64,000 nt of DNA from Longimicrobium sp. (GCA_036377595.1 DASUYB010000015.1:1-64000); one strand, 5' to 3'. Positions 34,114 to 43,816 are shown, numbered from the stretch's first letter. The notes: a model not told the origin generated them from the letters alone. Made by a program: numbers and translations.

Positions 34114-36732
34114 ATGACAATACCGCCCGCCCGTATCACCCCGCGCTCGCCGCATTCCCGTCCCCGCCGCGCGATTGCCCGCGCCGCACTTGCGCTGCTC
34201 GCCGCCGCGCTGGCCGCGTGCGCCGACCGCACGCCCATGGACCCCGGCGGACAGGCGCCCGGCGAGGTGTCGCGCACGCGGATCGATTGCACGGTGCAGG
34301 TCCGCGAGGCGCGCATGAGCTGCGGCGTGGCGGCGCCCGGCGGCCCGTCGCGCAACCTGATCCTGGGCGGGCAGGAGACCTATCTCCGCCTGGCCAGCAG
34401 CGGCACCCGCTACGACGGCGAATCGCTGCTGGAAAGCACGGTGACCGTGCAGAACCTGCTGGACCAGGAGATGGGGACGCCGGACGGCGCCACCGTCTAC
34501 GGCGTGAAGGTCTTCTTCCAGAACGGGCCGAACGTCACCTCCGGCACGGGAAGCGTGCAGGTGGCCAACCCCGACGGGGTGGAGACCTTCCTGGCCACCA
34601 ACCAGCCGTACTTCCACTACGCCGAGATCCTGGCGCCGCGCGGCACCAGCCAGCCGCGCCTGTGGCAGTTCGAGGTGCCGCCCACCGTCCAGACCTTCTC
34701 ATTCACCCTGCTGGTGGAGACGCGGCTGCGCGCCGAGCAGGGGATCCTGCGCTGGCAGCGGGTGCACGGCCGCTCCAGCGGCTTCATCCGGCTGTACGAC
34801 GTGGGCGGGACGTCGGCTCGCAACGTGTTCGCGGTGGGCGCGGCGGGCACCGTGCTGCACTACGACGGCGCCAGCTGGGCCAGCATGCCGCGCGTCACCG
34901 ACCGCCACCTGATCTCCGTCTGGGCCGCCGACGCGCGCCACGTCTTCGCCGTGGGCGAGGGCGGCGTGGTGGCCGGATACGACGGGAACCGCTGGAGCGT
35001 GCGCGTCCCCGAGGCCGCCGGCCGCACCCTGTGGAACGTGGGGAGCGGCTCGCCCGACAGCGTGTTCGCCGTGGGATGGCAGGCGAACGCCACCACCGGC
35101 CTGGACGACGCGCTGGTGATGCGCTCCACCGACGGCGGCACGGCGTGGACGGTCCAGCCGCTCACCGACACCGTGGCCTCGCGGCTCTACGCCGTGCACG
35201 GCATCTCGCCCGGCGAGGCGTACGCGGCCGGGTACCGCTTCAACCGCGCGCTGGGGCGCTACGAGGCGGTGGTGCAGCACACGACCGACGGGGGAACGAG
35301 CTGGGCGCGGACGATCCTTCCGCATCCCGAGGCCCGGATCCTCGCCGCCGCGTGGGCTGTCGGTCCCGCGGAGGTGTTCGTCGCCGGCTACCAGGTGAAC
35401 CCGGCGTCGCTGCTGACCGAGGGCGTGGTCCTGCGCTCCACCGACGGCGGCGCCACCTGGCAGCCCACGGTGGTGCCGCACCCGGCCAACCGCTGGATCG
35501 AGGCGATGTGGGGCACCTCGGGGACGGACCTGTACGCCGCGGGCGAGCAGGACAACCCCGTCACCGGCGCCCGCGAGGGCGTCGTCCTCCACTCGGCCGA
35601 CCACGGCGCCAGCTGGCAGCCCATCCAGGGCACGTTCTCCGGGGCGATCGTGGGCCTGTGGGGAAGCTCGGCCACGGACGTGTACGCGCCGTCGGGGGTG
35701 CAGCTGCTGCGCTACGACGGGACGGAGTGGAGCGAGACGGACGTGGACGGGAGCGCCGCGGAGATCCTGGTGCAGTCGTGGAGCCCGGACGGCACGCGGG
35801 TGATCGCCGTCGGCCGGAAGCTGAACCCGGCGCGGGGGTGGGACGAGGGGGTGATCGCCCGCTCGGACGACGCGGGCGCCACCTGGAGCATCACCCTCGT
35901 CCCCGGCAGCAAGGGCGTGCACCTGCGCGGCGTGTGGGGCGCCACGGACTCCAGCATCTTCGTGGTGGGCGAGGACGGGGGACTGGGGGTGATGCTGCAC
36001 TCCGCCGACGCCGGAGCCACGTGGACGAACGTGACGCCGCCATACGCGTACGACCGGCAGTACTACGCCGTCTGGGGAAGCTCGCCGGACCGGCTGATCG
36101 CCGTCGGCGACCAGTACAACCCCGGCTCGGGGCGGTACGAGGCGTTCTTCCTCCGCTCCGCCGACGGCGGGGCCACCTGGACCGCGGCGGCCTCGGCCGC
36201 GGGCGGGTTCAACCGCTTCGCCTACTCGGTGTGGGGCGTCTCGGCCACGGTGCTGTACGCCGCCGGAGCGCAGTACGACTTCAACACGACGAAGATCGAC
36301 GGCGTGCTCTACCGCTCCGCCGACGGCGGGGCCACGTGGATCGCGCAGCCCACGGGCACCGCGGTGAGCGAGCACCTGGAGTCGATCTGGGGCGACGCCA
36401 CGGCGGGCGTCTTCGCCGCGGGGTACCGGGTCGACGCGGCGACCGGCCGCCACCTTGGCGTGATCCTCCACTCGCCCGACGGCGCCGCGTGGAGCACCGT
36501 CCGCACCACCTCGGCGGGGCGCAACGACTTCAGCTTCAACGGGATCTGGGGCGCGGGCACGGGCCACGTCTACGCCGTCGGCAGCCTGGGGACGATCGTC
36601 CGCCACGACGGGAGCGGGTGGATGGAGATCACCAGCGGCAGCCGCGACGAGCTGCTGGGGATCTCCGGCACCTCGTCGCGCAGCGCCTGGGCGGTGGGCC
36701 AGCACGGGACGGTGCTGCACGGGGTGAGATAG
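34114..36732 (+). CDS. Beta-propeller (sialidase/YCF48-like) repeat lipoprotein
   Basis: 872 residues. Arg-rich N-terminus, signal peptide and lipobox LAACAD anchor it as a lipoprotein. A beta-rich N-terminal domain of about 170 residues comes first. Then many repeats follow with RSTDGGATW or HSADAGATW-type Asp-box motifs and WGxxxxDVYAVG strands (for example VWAADARHVFAVGEGG), indicating one or two large propellers. Such proteins are usually surface-exposed binding or enzymatic scaffolds; no catalytic site is assigned. It stands alone, ending with a strong terminator, and is followed by two L,D-transpeptidase genes in the same direction. Confidence 0.75.
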   Translation: MTIPPARITPRSPHSRPRRAIARAALALLAAALAACADRTPMDPGGQAPGEVSRTRIDCTVQVREARMSCGVAAPGGPSRNLILGGQETYLRLASSGTRYDGESLLESTVTVQNLLDQEMGTPDGATVYGVKVFFQNGPNVTSGTGSVQVANPDGVETFLATNQPYFHYAEILAPRGTSQPRLWQFEVPPTVQTFSFTLLVETRLRAEQGILRWQRVHGRSSGFIRLYDVGGTSARNVFAVGAAGTVLHYDGASWASMPRVTDRHLISVWAADARHVFAVGEGGVVAGYDGNRWSVRVPEAAGRTLWNVGSGSPDSVFAVGWQANATTGLDDALVMRSTDGGTAWTVQPLTDTVASRLYAVHGISPGEAYAAGYRFNRALGRYEAVVQHTTDGGTSWARTILPHPEARILAAAWAVGPAEVFVAGYQVNPASLLTEGVVLRSTDGGATWQPTVVPHPANRWIEAMWGTSGTDLYAAGEQDNPVTGAREGVVLHSADHGASWQPIQGTFSGAIVGLWGSSATDVYAPSGVQLLRYDGTEWSETDVDGSAAEILVQSWSPDGTRVIAVGRKLNPARGWDEGVIARSDDAGATWSITLVPGSKGVHLRGVWGATDSSIFVVGEDGGLGVMLHSADAGATWTNVTPPYAYDRQYYAVWGSSPDRLIAVGDQYNPGSGRYEAFFLRSADGGATWTAAASAAGGFNRFAYSVWGVSATVLYAAGAQYDFNTTKIDGVLYRSADGGATWIAQPTGTAVSEHLESIWGDATAGVFAAGYRVDAATGRHLGVILHSPDGAAWSTVRTTSAGRNDFSFNGIWGAGTGHVYAVGSLGTIVRHDGSGWMEITSGSRDELLGISGTSSRSAWAVGQHGTVLHGVR

Positions 36733-36757
36733 CGCCTCCCCAACCCTCGATTCACCC

Positions 36758-36788
36758 GCGGACCGGCCCCGGAGAGAGGCCGGTCCGC
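36758..36788 (+). terminator. Hairpin terminator after the propeller gene
   Basis: 11-bp perfect stem GCGGACCGGCC/GGCCGGTCCGC with a 9-base loop, 25 bases after the stop. No T-tract follows. Confidence 0.6.
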
Positions 36789-36928
36789 GCGGCATCGGTC
36801 CCTCGCGCGCGGGGCGGTCCCCCACGACACCGTTGCCCCGGCGGCGGGGGATGCTATCTTTCCGCCCTGCAGGACCCACCCCCGCCGTGCCCGCGGCAGT
36901 CCCATCAGACGCTTCCGCTGAACGCAAG

Positions 36929-38461
36929 ATGATCGTCCCCTCACGTGCCGCACTTCCGGCGCTGACGCTGGCGTGTATCCTGGCCCTCGCCTGCGCGCCC
37001 GCGCGGACGCAGGCGCAGGCACCCGACCCCGACCGCGGCGCGACCGGCTCGTCCGGACTGCTGCAGCTTCCCGCGAACCGCGCCCGTCCGCCCGCGTCGC
37101 GCGTGGGCGCGGACGGGCGGCCGATCGCCCGGCCCACCCCGCTGGTGCGCCGCACGGCCGTCGCGCCGGCGCTGAACCCCGTCACCGCGCTCGACGAGAC
37201 GGCGCAGAAGCCGAACGGCGAGACGGTGGCCCAGATCACCCCCGACGCGGTGAACGGCGGCCGCCAGCTCTTTCCCGTGGGCCGCGGGCTGCGCGGGCCG
37301 TCGGTGCTGCGCGTGCAGGTGCTGCTGGACCGCGCGCTCTTCTCCCCCGCCATGATCGACGGGAGCTGGGGGAAGAACTCCTCCGTCTCCGTCTACTGGT
37401 TCCAGGCGCGCGAGGGGCTGCCGGCCACGGGCGTGGTCGACAGCGTCACCTACGCGCGGCTGGAGCAGGCCGCCGGCCGTCCCCGCGAGTTCGTCGTCCG
37501 CCACGTGCTGACGGCCGACGAGGTGCGCGGGCCGTTCAATGCGCTCCCCGGCAACATCTACGAGCAGGCGAAGCTCAACTGCCTGTGCTACGAGTCGCTC
37601 ACCGAGAAGCTGACCGAGCTCTTCCACGCCCGGGCCGAGCTTCTCCAGCAGCTGAACCGCGGCGTGGCCATCAACCGGCTGAAGGCGGGCGACGCCATCT
37701 GGGTGCCTAACGTGCGCGACGCGGCGGCGGCGCCGGCGGGGGTCGTCTCCACGCTCGTGGTCTCCGGCGCCGACCACTACCTGCAGGCGCTGGATGCCAG
37801 CGGGCGCATCCTCTACCACTTCCCCACCACGCTGGGCTCGTCGTACGACCCGTCGCCCGAGGGAAGCTTCCACGTGCTGCAGGTGACGGAGAACCCGTGG
37901 TGGCACTACCAGCCCGCCATCCTGCACCACGGCAACGAGGACGCGCCCGACGCGCAGATCCCGCCGGGGCCGAACAGCGCGGTGGGGAAGGTGTGGATGA
38001 CGCTCTCCGCCGGGCACTACGGCATCCACGGCACCAAGAGCCCGGAGACGATCGGGTACGCGGTGTCGGCCGGGTGCGTGCGGCTGACGAACTGGGACGC
38101 GCTGTACCTGGGCCGCCGCATCACGCCGGGAACGCCGGTGGTGTTCCGCGGCACCCGCACGCGCGCGCAGCAGCCCGCCACCGCCGCCCGTCCCGGCGCG
38201 CCGACGCCCGCGCGTCCGCCGCTGGCCGGCGTGCGCGTGGACAGCGCCCGCCGCGCCGCGGCCGCCGCGGACTCCGCGCGCCGCGACTCGTCGCGCAGCG
38301 CGCCGCCGCCGGTCCAGGCCGCGCCCGCGCAGCCGCAGCCGACGGTGCCCGCCCCGACGCAGCCGGCGGCGCCGCCCGCCGCCGCGCCGCAGCCCGCCGC
38401 TCCGGTGCCGGCGCCCACTCCGCCGCCGCCCGCCCCGACGGACAGCGCGGCCAGGCCGTAG
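36929..38461 (+). CDS. Exported L,D-transpeptidase (YkuD) with peptidoglycan-binding and LysM-like regions
   Basis: 510 residues. Start at 36929 gives an N-terminal signal peptide (LPALTLACILALACAPART). The peptidoglycan-binding-1-like region (RVQVLLDRALFSPAMIDG and ATGVVDSVTYARLEQ) comes first, then a LysM-like segment (LLQQLNRGVAINRLKAGDAI). The YkuD domain follows with HYGIHGTKSPETIGYA and the catalytic Cys in SAGCVRLTNWDALYL. The last 100 residues are Pro/Ala-rich. L,D-transpeptidases make 3-3 cross-links or attach proteins to peptidoglycan. A paralogue follows 308 bases downstream. Confidence 0.9.
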   Translation: MIVPSRAALPALTLACILALACAPARTQAQAPDPDRGATGSSGLLQLPANRARPPASRVGADGRPIARPTPLVRRTAVAPALNPVTALDETAQKPNGETVAQITPDAVNGGRQLFPVGRGLRGPSVLRVQVLLDRALFSPAMIDGSWGKNSSVSVYWFQAREGLPATGVVDSVTYARLEQAAGRPREFVVRHVLTADEVRGPFNALPGNIYEQAKLNCLCYESLTEKLTELFHARAELLQQLNRGVAINRLKAGDAIWVPNVRDAAAAPAGVVSTLVVSGADHYLQALDASGRILYHFPTTLGSSYDPSPEGSFHVLQVTENPWWHYQPAILHHGNEDAPDAQIPPGPNSAVGKVWMTLSAGHYGIHGTKSPETIGYAVSAGCVRLTNWDALYLGRRITPGTPVVFRGTRTRAQQPATAARPGAPTPARPPLAGVRVDSARRAAAAADSARRDSSRSAPPPVQAAPAQPQPTVPAPTQPAAPPAAAPQPAAPVPAPTPPPPAPTDSAARP

Positions 38462-38486
38462 GCGCGGCTCACGGACAGCGGACGAC

Positions 38487-38518
38487 GAAGCGGCTCCCGA
38501 GCGATCGGGGGCCGCTTC
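38487..38518 (+). terminator. Terminator hairpin after the first L,D-transpeptidase
   Basis: GAAGCGGC/GCCGCTTC stem followed by TCGTTTG, 26 bases after the stop. Confidence 0.6.
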
Positions 38519-38550
38519 TCGTTTGCCGTTGATGGGGGATATTCGAGGTA

Positions 38551-38600
38551 TGCGAGTGAACTCGCGGCTACAACTATACGCAGTCCGCCTCCGCGGACTT
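38551..38600. repeat. Twin-hairpin REP-like element, copy 2
   Basis: GCGAGTGAACTCGC forms one hairpin, GGCTACAAC links, and AGTCCGCctccGCGGACT forms the second. The same layout as at 17765-17820; the link GGCTACAAC and the second stem are identical. Confidence 0.75.
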
Positions 38601-38768
38601 CGATCCGCGGAGACGACGGTTCGTTCAGAGCCCATCCGTCCGAAAACGCACCGCCCATCCTATCCCCCCTGATCTCCCCGATCCGTCCGTTCCTGATCCT
38701 CCGGCCCGAAACCTGCCTTTGTGGCGCGCTCGCACAGGGTTAGCTCAAACAGGCGAAGGCGTGAACAG

Positions 38769-40214
38769 ATGAGAATGATCGCTTGCGCGGCCATCGCGGG
38801 GCTCCTGCTGGCCGCGGGATGCAGGGGAGACGACGGGAAGGACGACGAGAAGCAGGCGCCGCCCGAGCGTGGCGTGGCGCAGGCGGCCGCCCCGCGCGGC
38901 GCGGACCTGCAGTACGCCGACGACCCCGGGCTGACGCCGCAGCAGATCGAGCAGGGACGCTTCGCGACGGACTGGACGGAGGTGGTGAAGCTCGACACCA
39001 CCGGCTCCGGCGCGCCCGTCCGCAATCCCGAGCGGTGGGAGCAGATCACCGCCGAGCGGGTGAACGACGGGCCCATGTTCCTCCCGCTCTCGGGAAGCGT
39101 GTCCGGGCCGTCGGTGGTGCGCGTGCAGATCCTGCTGGACCGCGCGCTCTTCTCGCCCGGCGAGATGGACGGACACTACGGGAAGAACACCGCCAAGGCC
39201 GTGTTCTTCTTCCAGCAGAAGAACGGGCTGCGGCCCACCGCTCGCGTCGACAGCGCCACCTTCCAGGCGCTGGCCCGCGCCGCCGGCTCGCCGCAAGAGC
39301 TCGTCGTCCAGCACCGGCTGACGGCCGACGACGTGAAGGGGCCGTTCATCACCATCCCCGAGAACGTGCAGGCCCAGGCCCAGCTCCCCTGCTCGTGCTA
39401 CAACTCCCTCTCCGAGAAGCTGGGGGAGATGTTCCACGCCAGCCCGGAGCTGCTGAAGCGGCTGAACCCGAACGTGAGCCTCGACAGCCTGCAGGCCGGG
39501 CAGACGATCAACGCGCCGCTGGTGCGCGACACGAACACCCGCGGCGGGCAGGTGGCGGAGATCGTCGTCTCCGGCCGCGGGAGCTACGTGCAGGCGCTGG
39601 ACGCGCAGGGGCGGATCCTCTACCACTTCCCGTCGACGCTGGGGTCGACGTACGACCCGTCGCCCAGCGGCCAGTTCCGGGTGACGCACGTGGAGCAGAA
39701 CCCCAAGTGGCACTACCAGCCGGAGCTGCTGGCCACCGCGCCCGACACCGCGCACGAGGCCATGGTCCCCGGCGGCCCCAACAACCGCGTGGGCGCGGTG
39801 TGGATGGCGCTGTCGGCGCCGCACTATGGCATCCACGGCACCAACAAGCCGGAGACCATCGGCTACGCCACCTCGTCCGGGTGCGTGCGGCTGACCAACT
39901 GGGACGCGCAGTTCCTCTCGCGCCGCATCCGCGAAGGAACGCCCGTGCACTTCCGCGACATCCAGGGGCGCACCGGCGGCCAGTCGTTCGGCGACCAGGG
40001 CGTGGCGGGCGGCGCCTCGCGCTCGAGCGCGGGCCAGGGCGCAAAGGTGGACAGCGCCGCCTCGGCCGCGTCGGAGGAGCCGAGGGCGGGCGCCCGCGGC
40101 ACGCCGGGCACTTCGCGCTCGGGCCGCCGCTCCGGCTCGGACACCAGCACCGGCACGCGCCGCTCCGGCGGTGGTGACACGACGAAGAGCAGCCGCGGCG
40201 CCGCGCGTCCGTAA
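38769..40214 (+). CDS. Second exported L,D-transpeptidase (YkuD), lipoprotein form
   Basis: 481 residues. Lipobox GLLLAAGC gives a membrane-anchored form, unlike its neighbour. The order is the same: RVQILLDRALFSPGEMDG, a PG-binding repeat, a LysM-like segment (LLKRLNPNVSLDSLQAGQTI), and YkuD with HYGIHGTNKPETIGYATSS, catalytic Cys in GCVRLTNWDAQF. A Ser/Gly-rich tail of about 80 residues follows. Clear tandem duplication of the preceding gene with different anchoring, suggesting separate cellular locations. Confidence 0.9.
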   Translation: MRMIACAAIAGLLLAAGCRGDDGKDDEKQAPPERGVAQAAAPRGADLQYADDPGLTPQQIEQGRFATDWTEVVKLDTTGSGAPVRNPERWEQITAERVNDGPMFLPLSGSVSGPSVVRVQILLDRALFSPGEMDGHYGKNTAKAVFFFQQKNGLRPTARVDSATFQALARAAGSPQELVVQHRLTADDVKGPFITIPENVQAQAQLPCSCYNSLSEKLGEMFHASPELLKRLNPNVSLDSLQAGQTINAPLVRDTNTRGGQVAEIVVSGRGSYVQALDAQGRILYHFPSTLGSTYDPSPSGQFRVTHVEQNPKWHYQPELLATAPDTAHEAMVPGGPNNRVGAVWMALSAPHYGIHGTNKPETIGYATSSGCVRLTNWDAQFLSRRIREGTPVHFRDIQGRTGGQSFGDQGVAGGASRSSAGQGAKVDSAASAASEEPRAGARGTPGTSRSGRRSGSDTSTGTRRSGGGDTTKSSRGAARP

Positions 40215-40230
40215 GGCAACGGCAAAGAAA

Positions 40231-40313
40231 GTCTCACGCAGAGTCAGCAGAGTCAGCAGAGAACTGCAGTTCAATCTGCTGACTCTGCTGACTCTGCTGA
40301 CTCTGAGTGAGAC
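40231..40313. repeat. CTCAC...GTGAG long hairpin, copy 3
   Basis: Left arm GTCTCACGCAGAGTCAGCAG with AGTCAGCAG repeated, right arm with CTGCTGACT repeated three times and ending CTGAGTGAGAC. A CTGCAG centre separates them. Seventeen bases after the second L,D-transpeptidase stop. Confidence 0.85.
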
Positions 40314-40442
40314 CTTTCAGTTTTCCGGCCCGCCCGCCACGCGATTGCGTCCCGCGCGCTTGGCCATTGATGGGTGGGGGCGAGACGCGTCATTGAACCT
40401 GGGAGATGAACGAACCGGGGAGATGAACCATACGGGTTTGAA

Positions 40443-40477
40443 GCGGCCGTCCGCGCGGGGATGCGCAGACGGCCGTT
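40443..40477 (-). terminator. Hairpin downstream of dinB-like gene
   Basis: GCGGCCGTC/GACGGCCGT stem directly after the DinB stop on the minus strand. It lacks a T-tract. Confidence 0.45.
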
Positions 40478-40483
40478 TCGCGA

Positions 40484-41008
40484 TCAGCCGCCGCCGAAGG
40501 GCTCGTCGGCCGAGGGGCCATAGAGGCCGGGGACGGGGATGCCGAGCAGGCGCAGGTACACGGTCAGCTGGCCGCGGTGGTGGATCGGGTGGCTGATCCC
40601 CATCAGCCGCAGCGCGGCCGCGCGCGGCATGCTCAGGAAGGTCTGGCCGCGGGCCTTCAGCGACCAGGTCTGCCCCCACGCCTGGGCCGGCGCGGCGTTC
40701 ACCGCCTCGACCAGCGCGGCGGAGGCCTGGTCGAAGGTGCTCAGCAGCTCCTCGCGGTTCGGCGGCGGAGCCGGCAGCCCGCCCTGCCCCACGTTGAACT
40801 CGTCCCGCGTCACCACCGATTGGGCGAGCCAAGGCAGCTGCGCCAGGTGCCCGGCCAGCGCGCCCAGCGACATCGACTTCTCGTGCGGCTTCCAGTGCCA
40901 GTGCTCGTCGGGGACGCGCGCCAGCACCTTGCGCGTGTTGGCCAGCTCGTTCTCCAGGTCGCCGAAGGCGGCGGGGCGCGCGGAGGGCGCGGCGGCGGTG
41001 TCGGTCAT
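40484..41008 (-). CDS. DinB/YfiT-like metal-binding four-helix protein
   Basis: 174 residues from the ATG at 41008. DinB-superfamily four-helix bundle pattern: an N-terminal helix (LENELANTRKVLARVP), a His in SLGALAGHLAQLPWL, and the C-terminal HPIHHRGQLTVYLRLLG that supplies two more metal ligands. Family members are thiol-dependent transferases or stress-induced proteins of unclear role. No clear partner nearby. Confidence 0.85.
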   Translation of the reverse strand: MTDTAAAPSARPAAFGDLENELANTRKVLARVPDEHWHWKPHEKSMSLGALAGHLAQLPWLAQSVVTRDEFNVGQGGLPAPPPNREELLSTFDQASAALVEAVNAAPAQAWGQTWSLKARGQTFLSMPRAAALRLMGISHPIHHRGQLTVYLRLLGIPVPGLYGPSADEPFGGG

Positions 41009-41101
41009 CGGCTGATCGCGGCTGCGGGTGATCGGTAAGAAGACTGCGCTCGCCGAGCATCGTCGCACGCGCGCGTGGCCGCGTCAAGCCGCGCGGCAGA
41101 C

Positions 41102-41518
41102 TCAGCCCGTCCGCGCCTCCGTCATCTCACGGTGATACTGGAAGGTGCCGCGGATGCCGGCGACGAACGCCACGCCGAGCAGCATCGCCGGGCCGACGCC
41201 GGCGGCCACCTCGCGGGTGTGGTAGGCCACCCACAGCTCGACGACGACGTACGCCAGCAGCAGCACGGCGCACACGCGGCTGCGGCGGTACAGCCCGTAG
41301 GACAGCAGCAGAATGAGCGTGGGATCGAGGAGCCAGAGCAGCTCTTCGCCGTCGGAGAAGCGCGAAAGCCAGAGCGCGGAGATCAGCCGCACGCCCGCCC
41401 ACAGCGCGGCGACGGTCCACGCCACGTCGATCATCCGGTCCGCGCGGTCCAGTCGCGCCGCCAGCCATCCCGGCCGGGCGTCGTTGGGGGGACGCCGCAG
41501 GCGCGAGAAGAGCTCCAT
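41102..41518 (-). CDS. Small multi-pass membrane protein
   Basis: 138 residues with three to four hydrophobic segments (VAWTVAALWAGVRLISALWL, LDPTLILLLSYGLY, VCAVLLLAYVVVELWVAY, GVGPAMLLGVAFVAGI). No family recognised. The start overlaps the rsmI stop (ATGA), so it is translationally coupled to rsmI. Confidence 0.65.
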   Translation of the reverse strand: MELFSRLRRPPNDARPGWLAARLDRADRMIDVAWTVAALWAGVRLISALWLSRFSDGEELLWLLDPTLILLLSYGLYRRSRVCAVLLLAYVVVELWVAYHTREVAAGVGPAMLLGVAFVAGIRGTFQYHREMTEARTG

Positions 41519-42366
41519 CACCCTTCCCCCGACGCTTCCTGGGCGATGCGGTACGCGTCGTTGCGCGCAATCCCCAGCCGGCGGCGCAGCTCCTTCGCCA
41601 CGGCGCTGGGCGGCTGCCCCTTCGCCAAGAGCGCCTCGGCGATGGAGCGCGCCGCGAGCGCGTCGACCTCGCCCTCCGCCTGCTCGTCCCTCGCCCTCCC
41701 CTCGACGACGACGACGATCTCGCCCAGCACCTCGCCGGCGGCGAAGTGGCGCGCGGCGTCGGCCAGCGTGCCGCGGAAGAACTCCTCGTGCAGCTTGGTC
41801 AGCTCCCGCGCCACGGCGACCCGCCGCGACGGGCCGCACGCCTCCGCCAGGTCCTCCAGCAGCCTGGCGACGCGATTGGGGGATTCGTAGAGCACCGCCG
41901 CGCGCGGGCTCGCGGCCACCTCCTCCAGCAGCTCCGCGCGCTCCGGCCCCTTGCGCGGGGGGAAGCCGAGGAAGGTGAACGTCTCCGCCTCGATTCCCGA
42001 CGCGACCAGCGCCGCCAGCAGCGCCGACGCGCCGGGGATGGGGATCACGGCGAAGCCCGCGTCCACCACCTCGCGCACGATGCGCGCGCCGGGGTCGGAG
42101 AGGAGCGGCGTCCCCGCGTCGCTCACCAGCGCGACCCTCTTCCCCTCGCGCAGCATGGCGACGACGGCGCCGGCGCGCGCGGCCTCGTTGTGCTCGTGCG
42201 CGGAGAGCAGGCGCGTGTGGATGTCGAGGTGGCGCAGGAGGATGGAGGTGCGGCGCGTGTCCTCGGCCAGCACCACGTCCGCGCGCCGCAGCACCTCGGC
42301 CGCGCGCGCGGTGATGTCGCCCAGGTTGCCGATCGGCGTGCTCACCACGTACAGCCCCGGCCCCAT
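41518..42366 (-). CDS. rsmI: 16S rRNA (cytidine-1402-2'-O)-methyltransferase
   Basis: 282 residues. Tetrapyrrole-methylase-fold enzyme that 2'-O-methylates C1402 in the ribosomal P site with SAM. Motifs: GLYVVSTPIGNLGDIT at the start, LAEDTRRTSILLRHL, LVSDAGTPLLSDPG, PIPGASALLAALV, LGFPPRKG, and ARELTKLHEEFFRGTL. The ATG at 42366 places VVSTPIGN eight residues in; a longer frame upstream adds non-homologous sequence. Confidence 0.95.
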   Translation of the reverse strand: MGPGLYVVSTPIGNLGDITARAAEVLRRADVVLAEDTRRTSILLRHLDIHTRLLSAHEHNEAARAGAVVAMLREGKRVALVSDAGTPLLSDPGARIVREVVDAGFAVIPIPGASALLAALVASGIEAETFTFLGFPPRKGPERAELLEEVAASPRAAVLYESPNRVARLLEDLAEACGPSRRVAVARELTKLHEEFFRGTLADAARHFAAGEVLGEIVVVVEGRARDEQAEGEVDALAARSIAEALLAKGQPPSAVAKELRRRLGIARNDAYRIAQEASGEG

Positions 42367-42691
42367 CTCCGCTCCGCTCACATCCTCTCCCGGTCCCCAG
42401 ATCCACATCCTCGCGCGACGGAATCGGCGCTGCGCGGCCGAGGCCCCTCATCCCCCCGACCCCCTTCTCCCGAACTGCAGGAGAAGGGGGAGAAAAGACA
42501 TTCCCTGCACGGTTGCAGGCTCGAAGCGCGAATGCCCGCCTCGCAGTCCCGAAGGGACTTTGTGCCGTTGTTGCCGTGAATTCATTCGCCCGGCCAGACC
42601 GCCCGGCAAGCGCCGCCAGCCGGCGTGCAGGGCGCGCGCCAGCGGTCGGGAAGCCTCGGTTGTCGGGGAAAGGAGGATGGGGCGCGGGCGG
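42367..42691. other. Intergenic region with CCCCTTCTCC hairpin
   Basis: 325 bases with no gene. CCCCCTTCTCC/GGAGAAGGGGG (42460-42490) is a perfect 11-bp stem with a 9-base loop, followed by AGAAAAG. From memory this hairpin type recurs in related genomes. A second small hairpin (AGTCCCgaaGGGACT) lies near 42555. Confidence 0.55.
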
Positions 42692-43672
42692 TCAGAGCGC
42701 CAGCGCCCAGGGGAGGCGGGCGAAGAAGCCGTGCTCGGCCAGCACGAAGCGGCTGTCGCGGGCGGTGCGCTCCACGATGGCCGCGGGGTCCACGCCGTGG
42801 TGGTCGGAGGCGTTGATCAGCACCTCGGTGACCCACGCCGCCACGCCGTCGGTCAGCCCCTGCGGCGTGTCGACCGGGTCGCCGGAGATGCGCCCCTCGT
42901 CGGTCACCTTGAACGCGCCCACGCTCGCGTGGTGCTCCGCCGCGACGCGCTGCGCCCGGCGCACGATCCCCATCGCCGTCTCGCGGCCGGTGGACTGCGA
43001 CAGGTCGCGCATCACCCCGCCGATGATGCGGCGGTAAAGGTCCACGAAGCCGGGGCCCGCCTGCACCGGCATCTCCTCGAACGCGGGATAGAGCGCGCAC
43101 CGCAGCCCCGGCCCCGCGGACGCGAACACCGAGCGCATGAAGTCCGCCGCGGGCACCGCCGGGTCGCGGTCGCTGAACCACCCCGCGCGGTAGGCGCCGT
43201 CCTCCATCCGCACGTAGTGGAAGCGGCAGGCGTCCCACAGCTCCAGCACCCCGGTGAAGCGCCGCTCGCGCAGGTACGGGAAGAGGAGCTCGGGGCGGCA
43301 GGCGTCGGGCGAGCCGTCCATCTCCGCCGGCTCCTGCAGCAGGGTGGCCAGCATGGCCTGCAACTGCCCGTCGGAGGCGCCGAAGTAGCCGATCTGCCCC
43401 GCCTCGCCGCGCTCGATCTCCGTTCCCACGATGCGCAGCACCTCGCTGAGCGCCGCGGGGCCGCGCGAGCCGGGCTGCAGCCGCGCGGAGTTGAACGGCT
43501 CGCCGTTGCGCATGAACACCAGGAAGCAGCGTTCGCCCAGCTGGATCGACACGAACCCCGACACGCGCCCGGCGCGGTCGCGCTTGCCGTCGCTCAAAAT
43601 GCCGGGAAGGTTGACGTACGAGAGCTTGGTGCGCGGGAGGAACGCGGTCTCGTGCGGGAACTGGTAGGTCAT
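42692..43672 (-). CDS. Conserved protein of unknown function
   Basis: 326 residues, starting MTYQFPHETAFLPRTKL. No signal peptide or membrane segment. Two alpha/beta regions can be seen: an N-terminal part with SGFVSIQLGERCFLVFMRNG, which loosely recalls DUF4388-like (PATAN) signalling domains, and a C-terminal part with VDLYRRIIGGVMRDLS and DGVAAWVTEVLINASDHHG. No confident family. It may be linked to local signalling, but neighbours (rsmI, trxA) do not help. Confidence 0.6.
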   Translation of the reverse strand: MTYQFPHETAFLPRTKLSYVNLPGILSDGKRDRAGRVSGFVSIQLGERCFLVFMRNGEPFNSARLQPGSRGPAALSEVLRIVGTEIERGEAGQIGYFGASDGQLQAMLATLLQEPAEMDGSPDACRPELLFPYLRERRFTGVLELWDACRFHYVRMEDGAYRAGWFSDRDPAVPAADFMRSVFASAGPGLRCALYPAFEEMPVQAGPGFVDLYRRIIGGVMRDLSQSTGRETAMGIVRRAQRVAAEHHASVGAFKVTDEGRISGDPVDTPQGLTDGVAAWVTEVLINASDHHGVDPAAIVERTARDSRFVLAEHGFFARLPWALAL

Positions 43673-43816
43673 GCCGTGGGGTGGACGGGGCGCGTGGACC
43701 GGCTGCAAATCGGTGCGGAAGAGTACAGGAAGCGTGCCCCTACGCAAGTGTTTGCCGCGCAAGGCGAACGCACGCGCGGGCTTGCGGCGGGCGCGGCAGA
43801 CGGCAAGGCACCCGGC

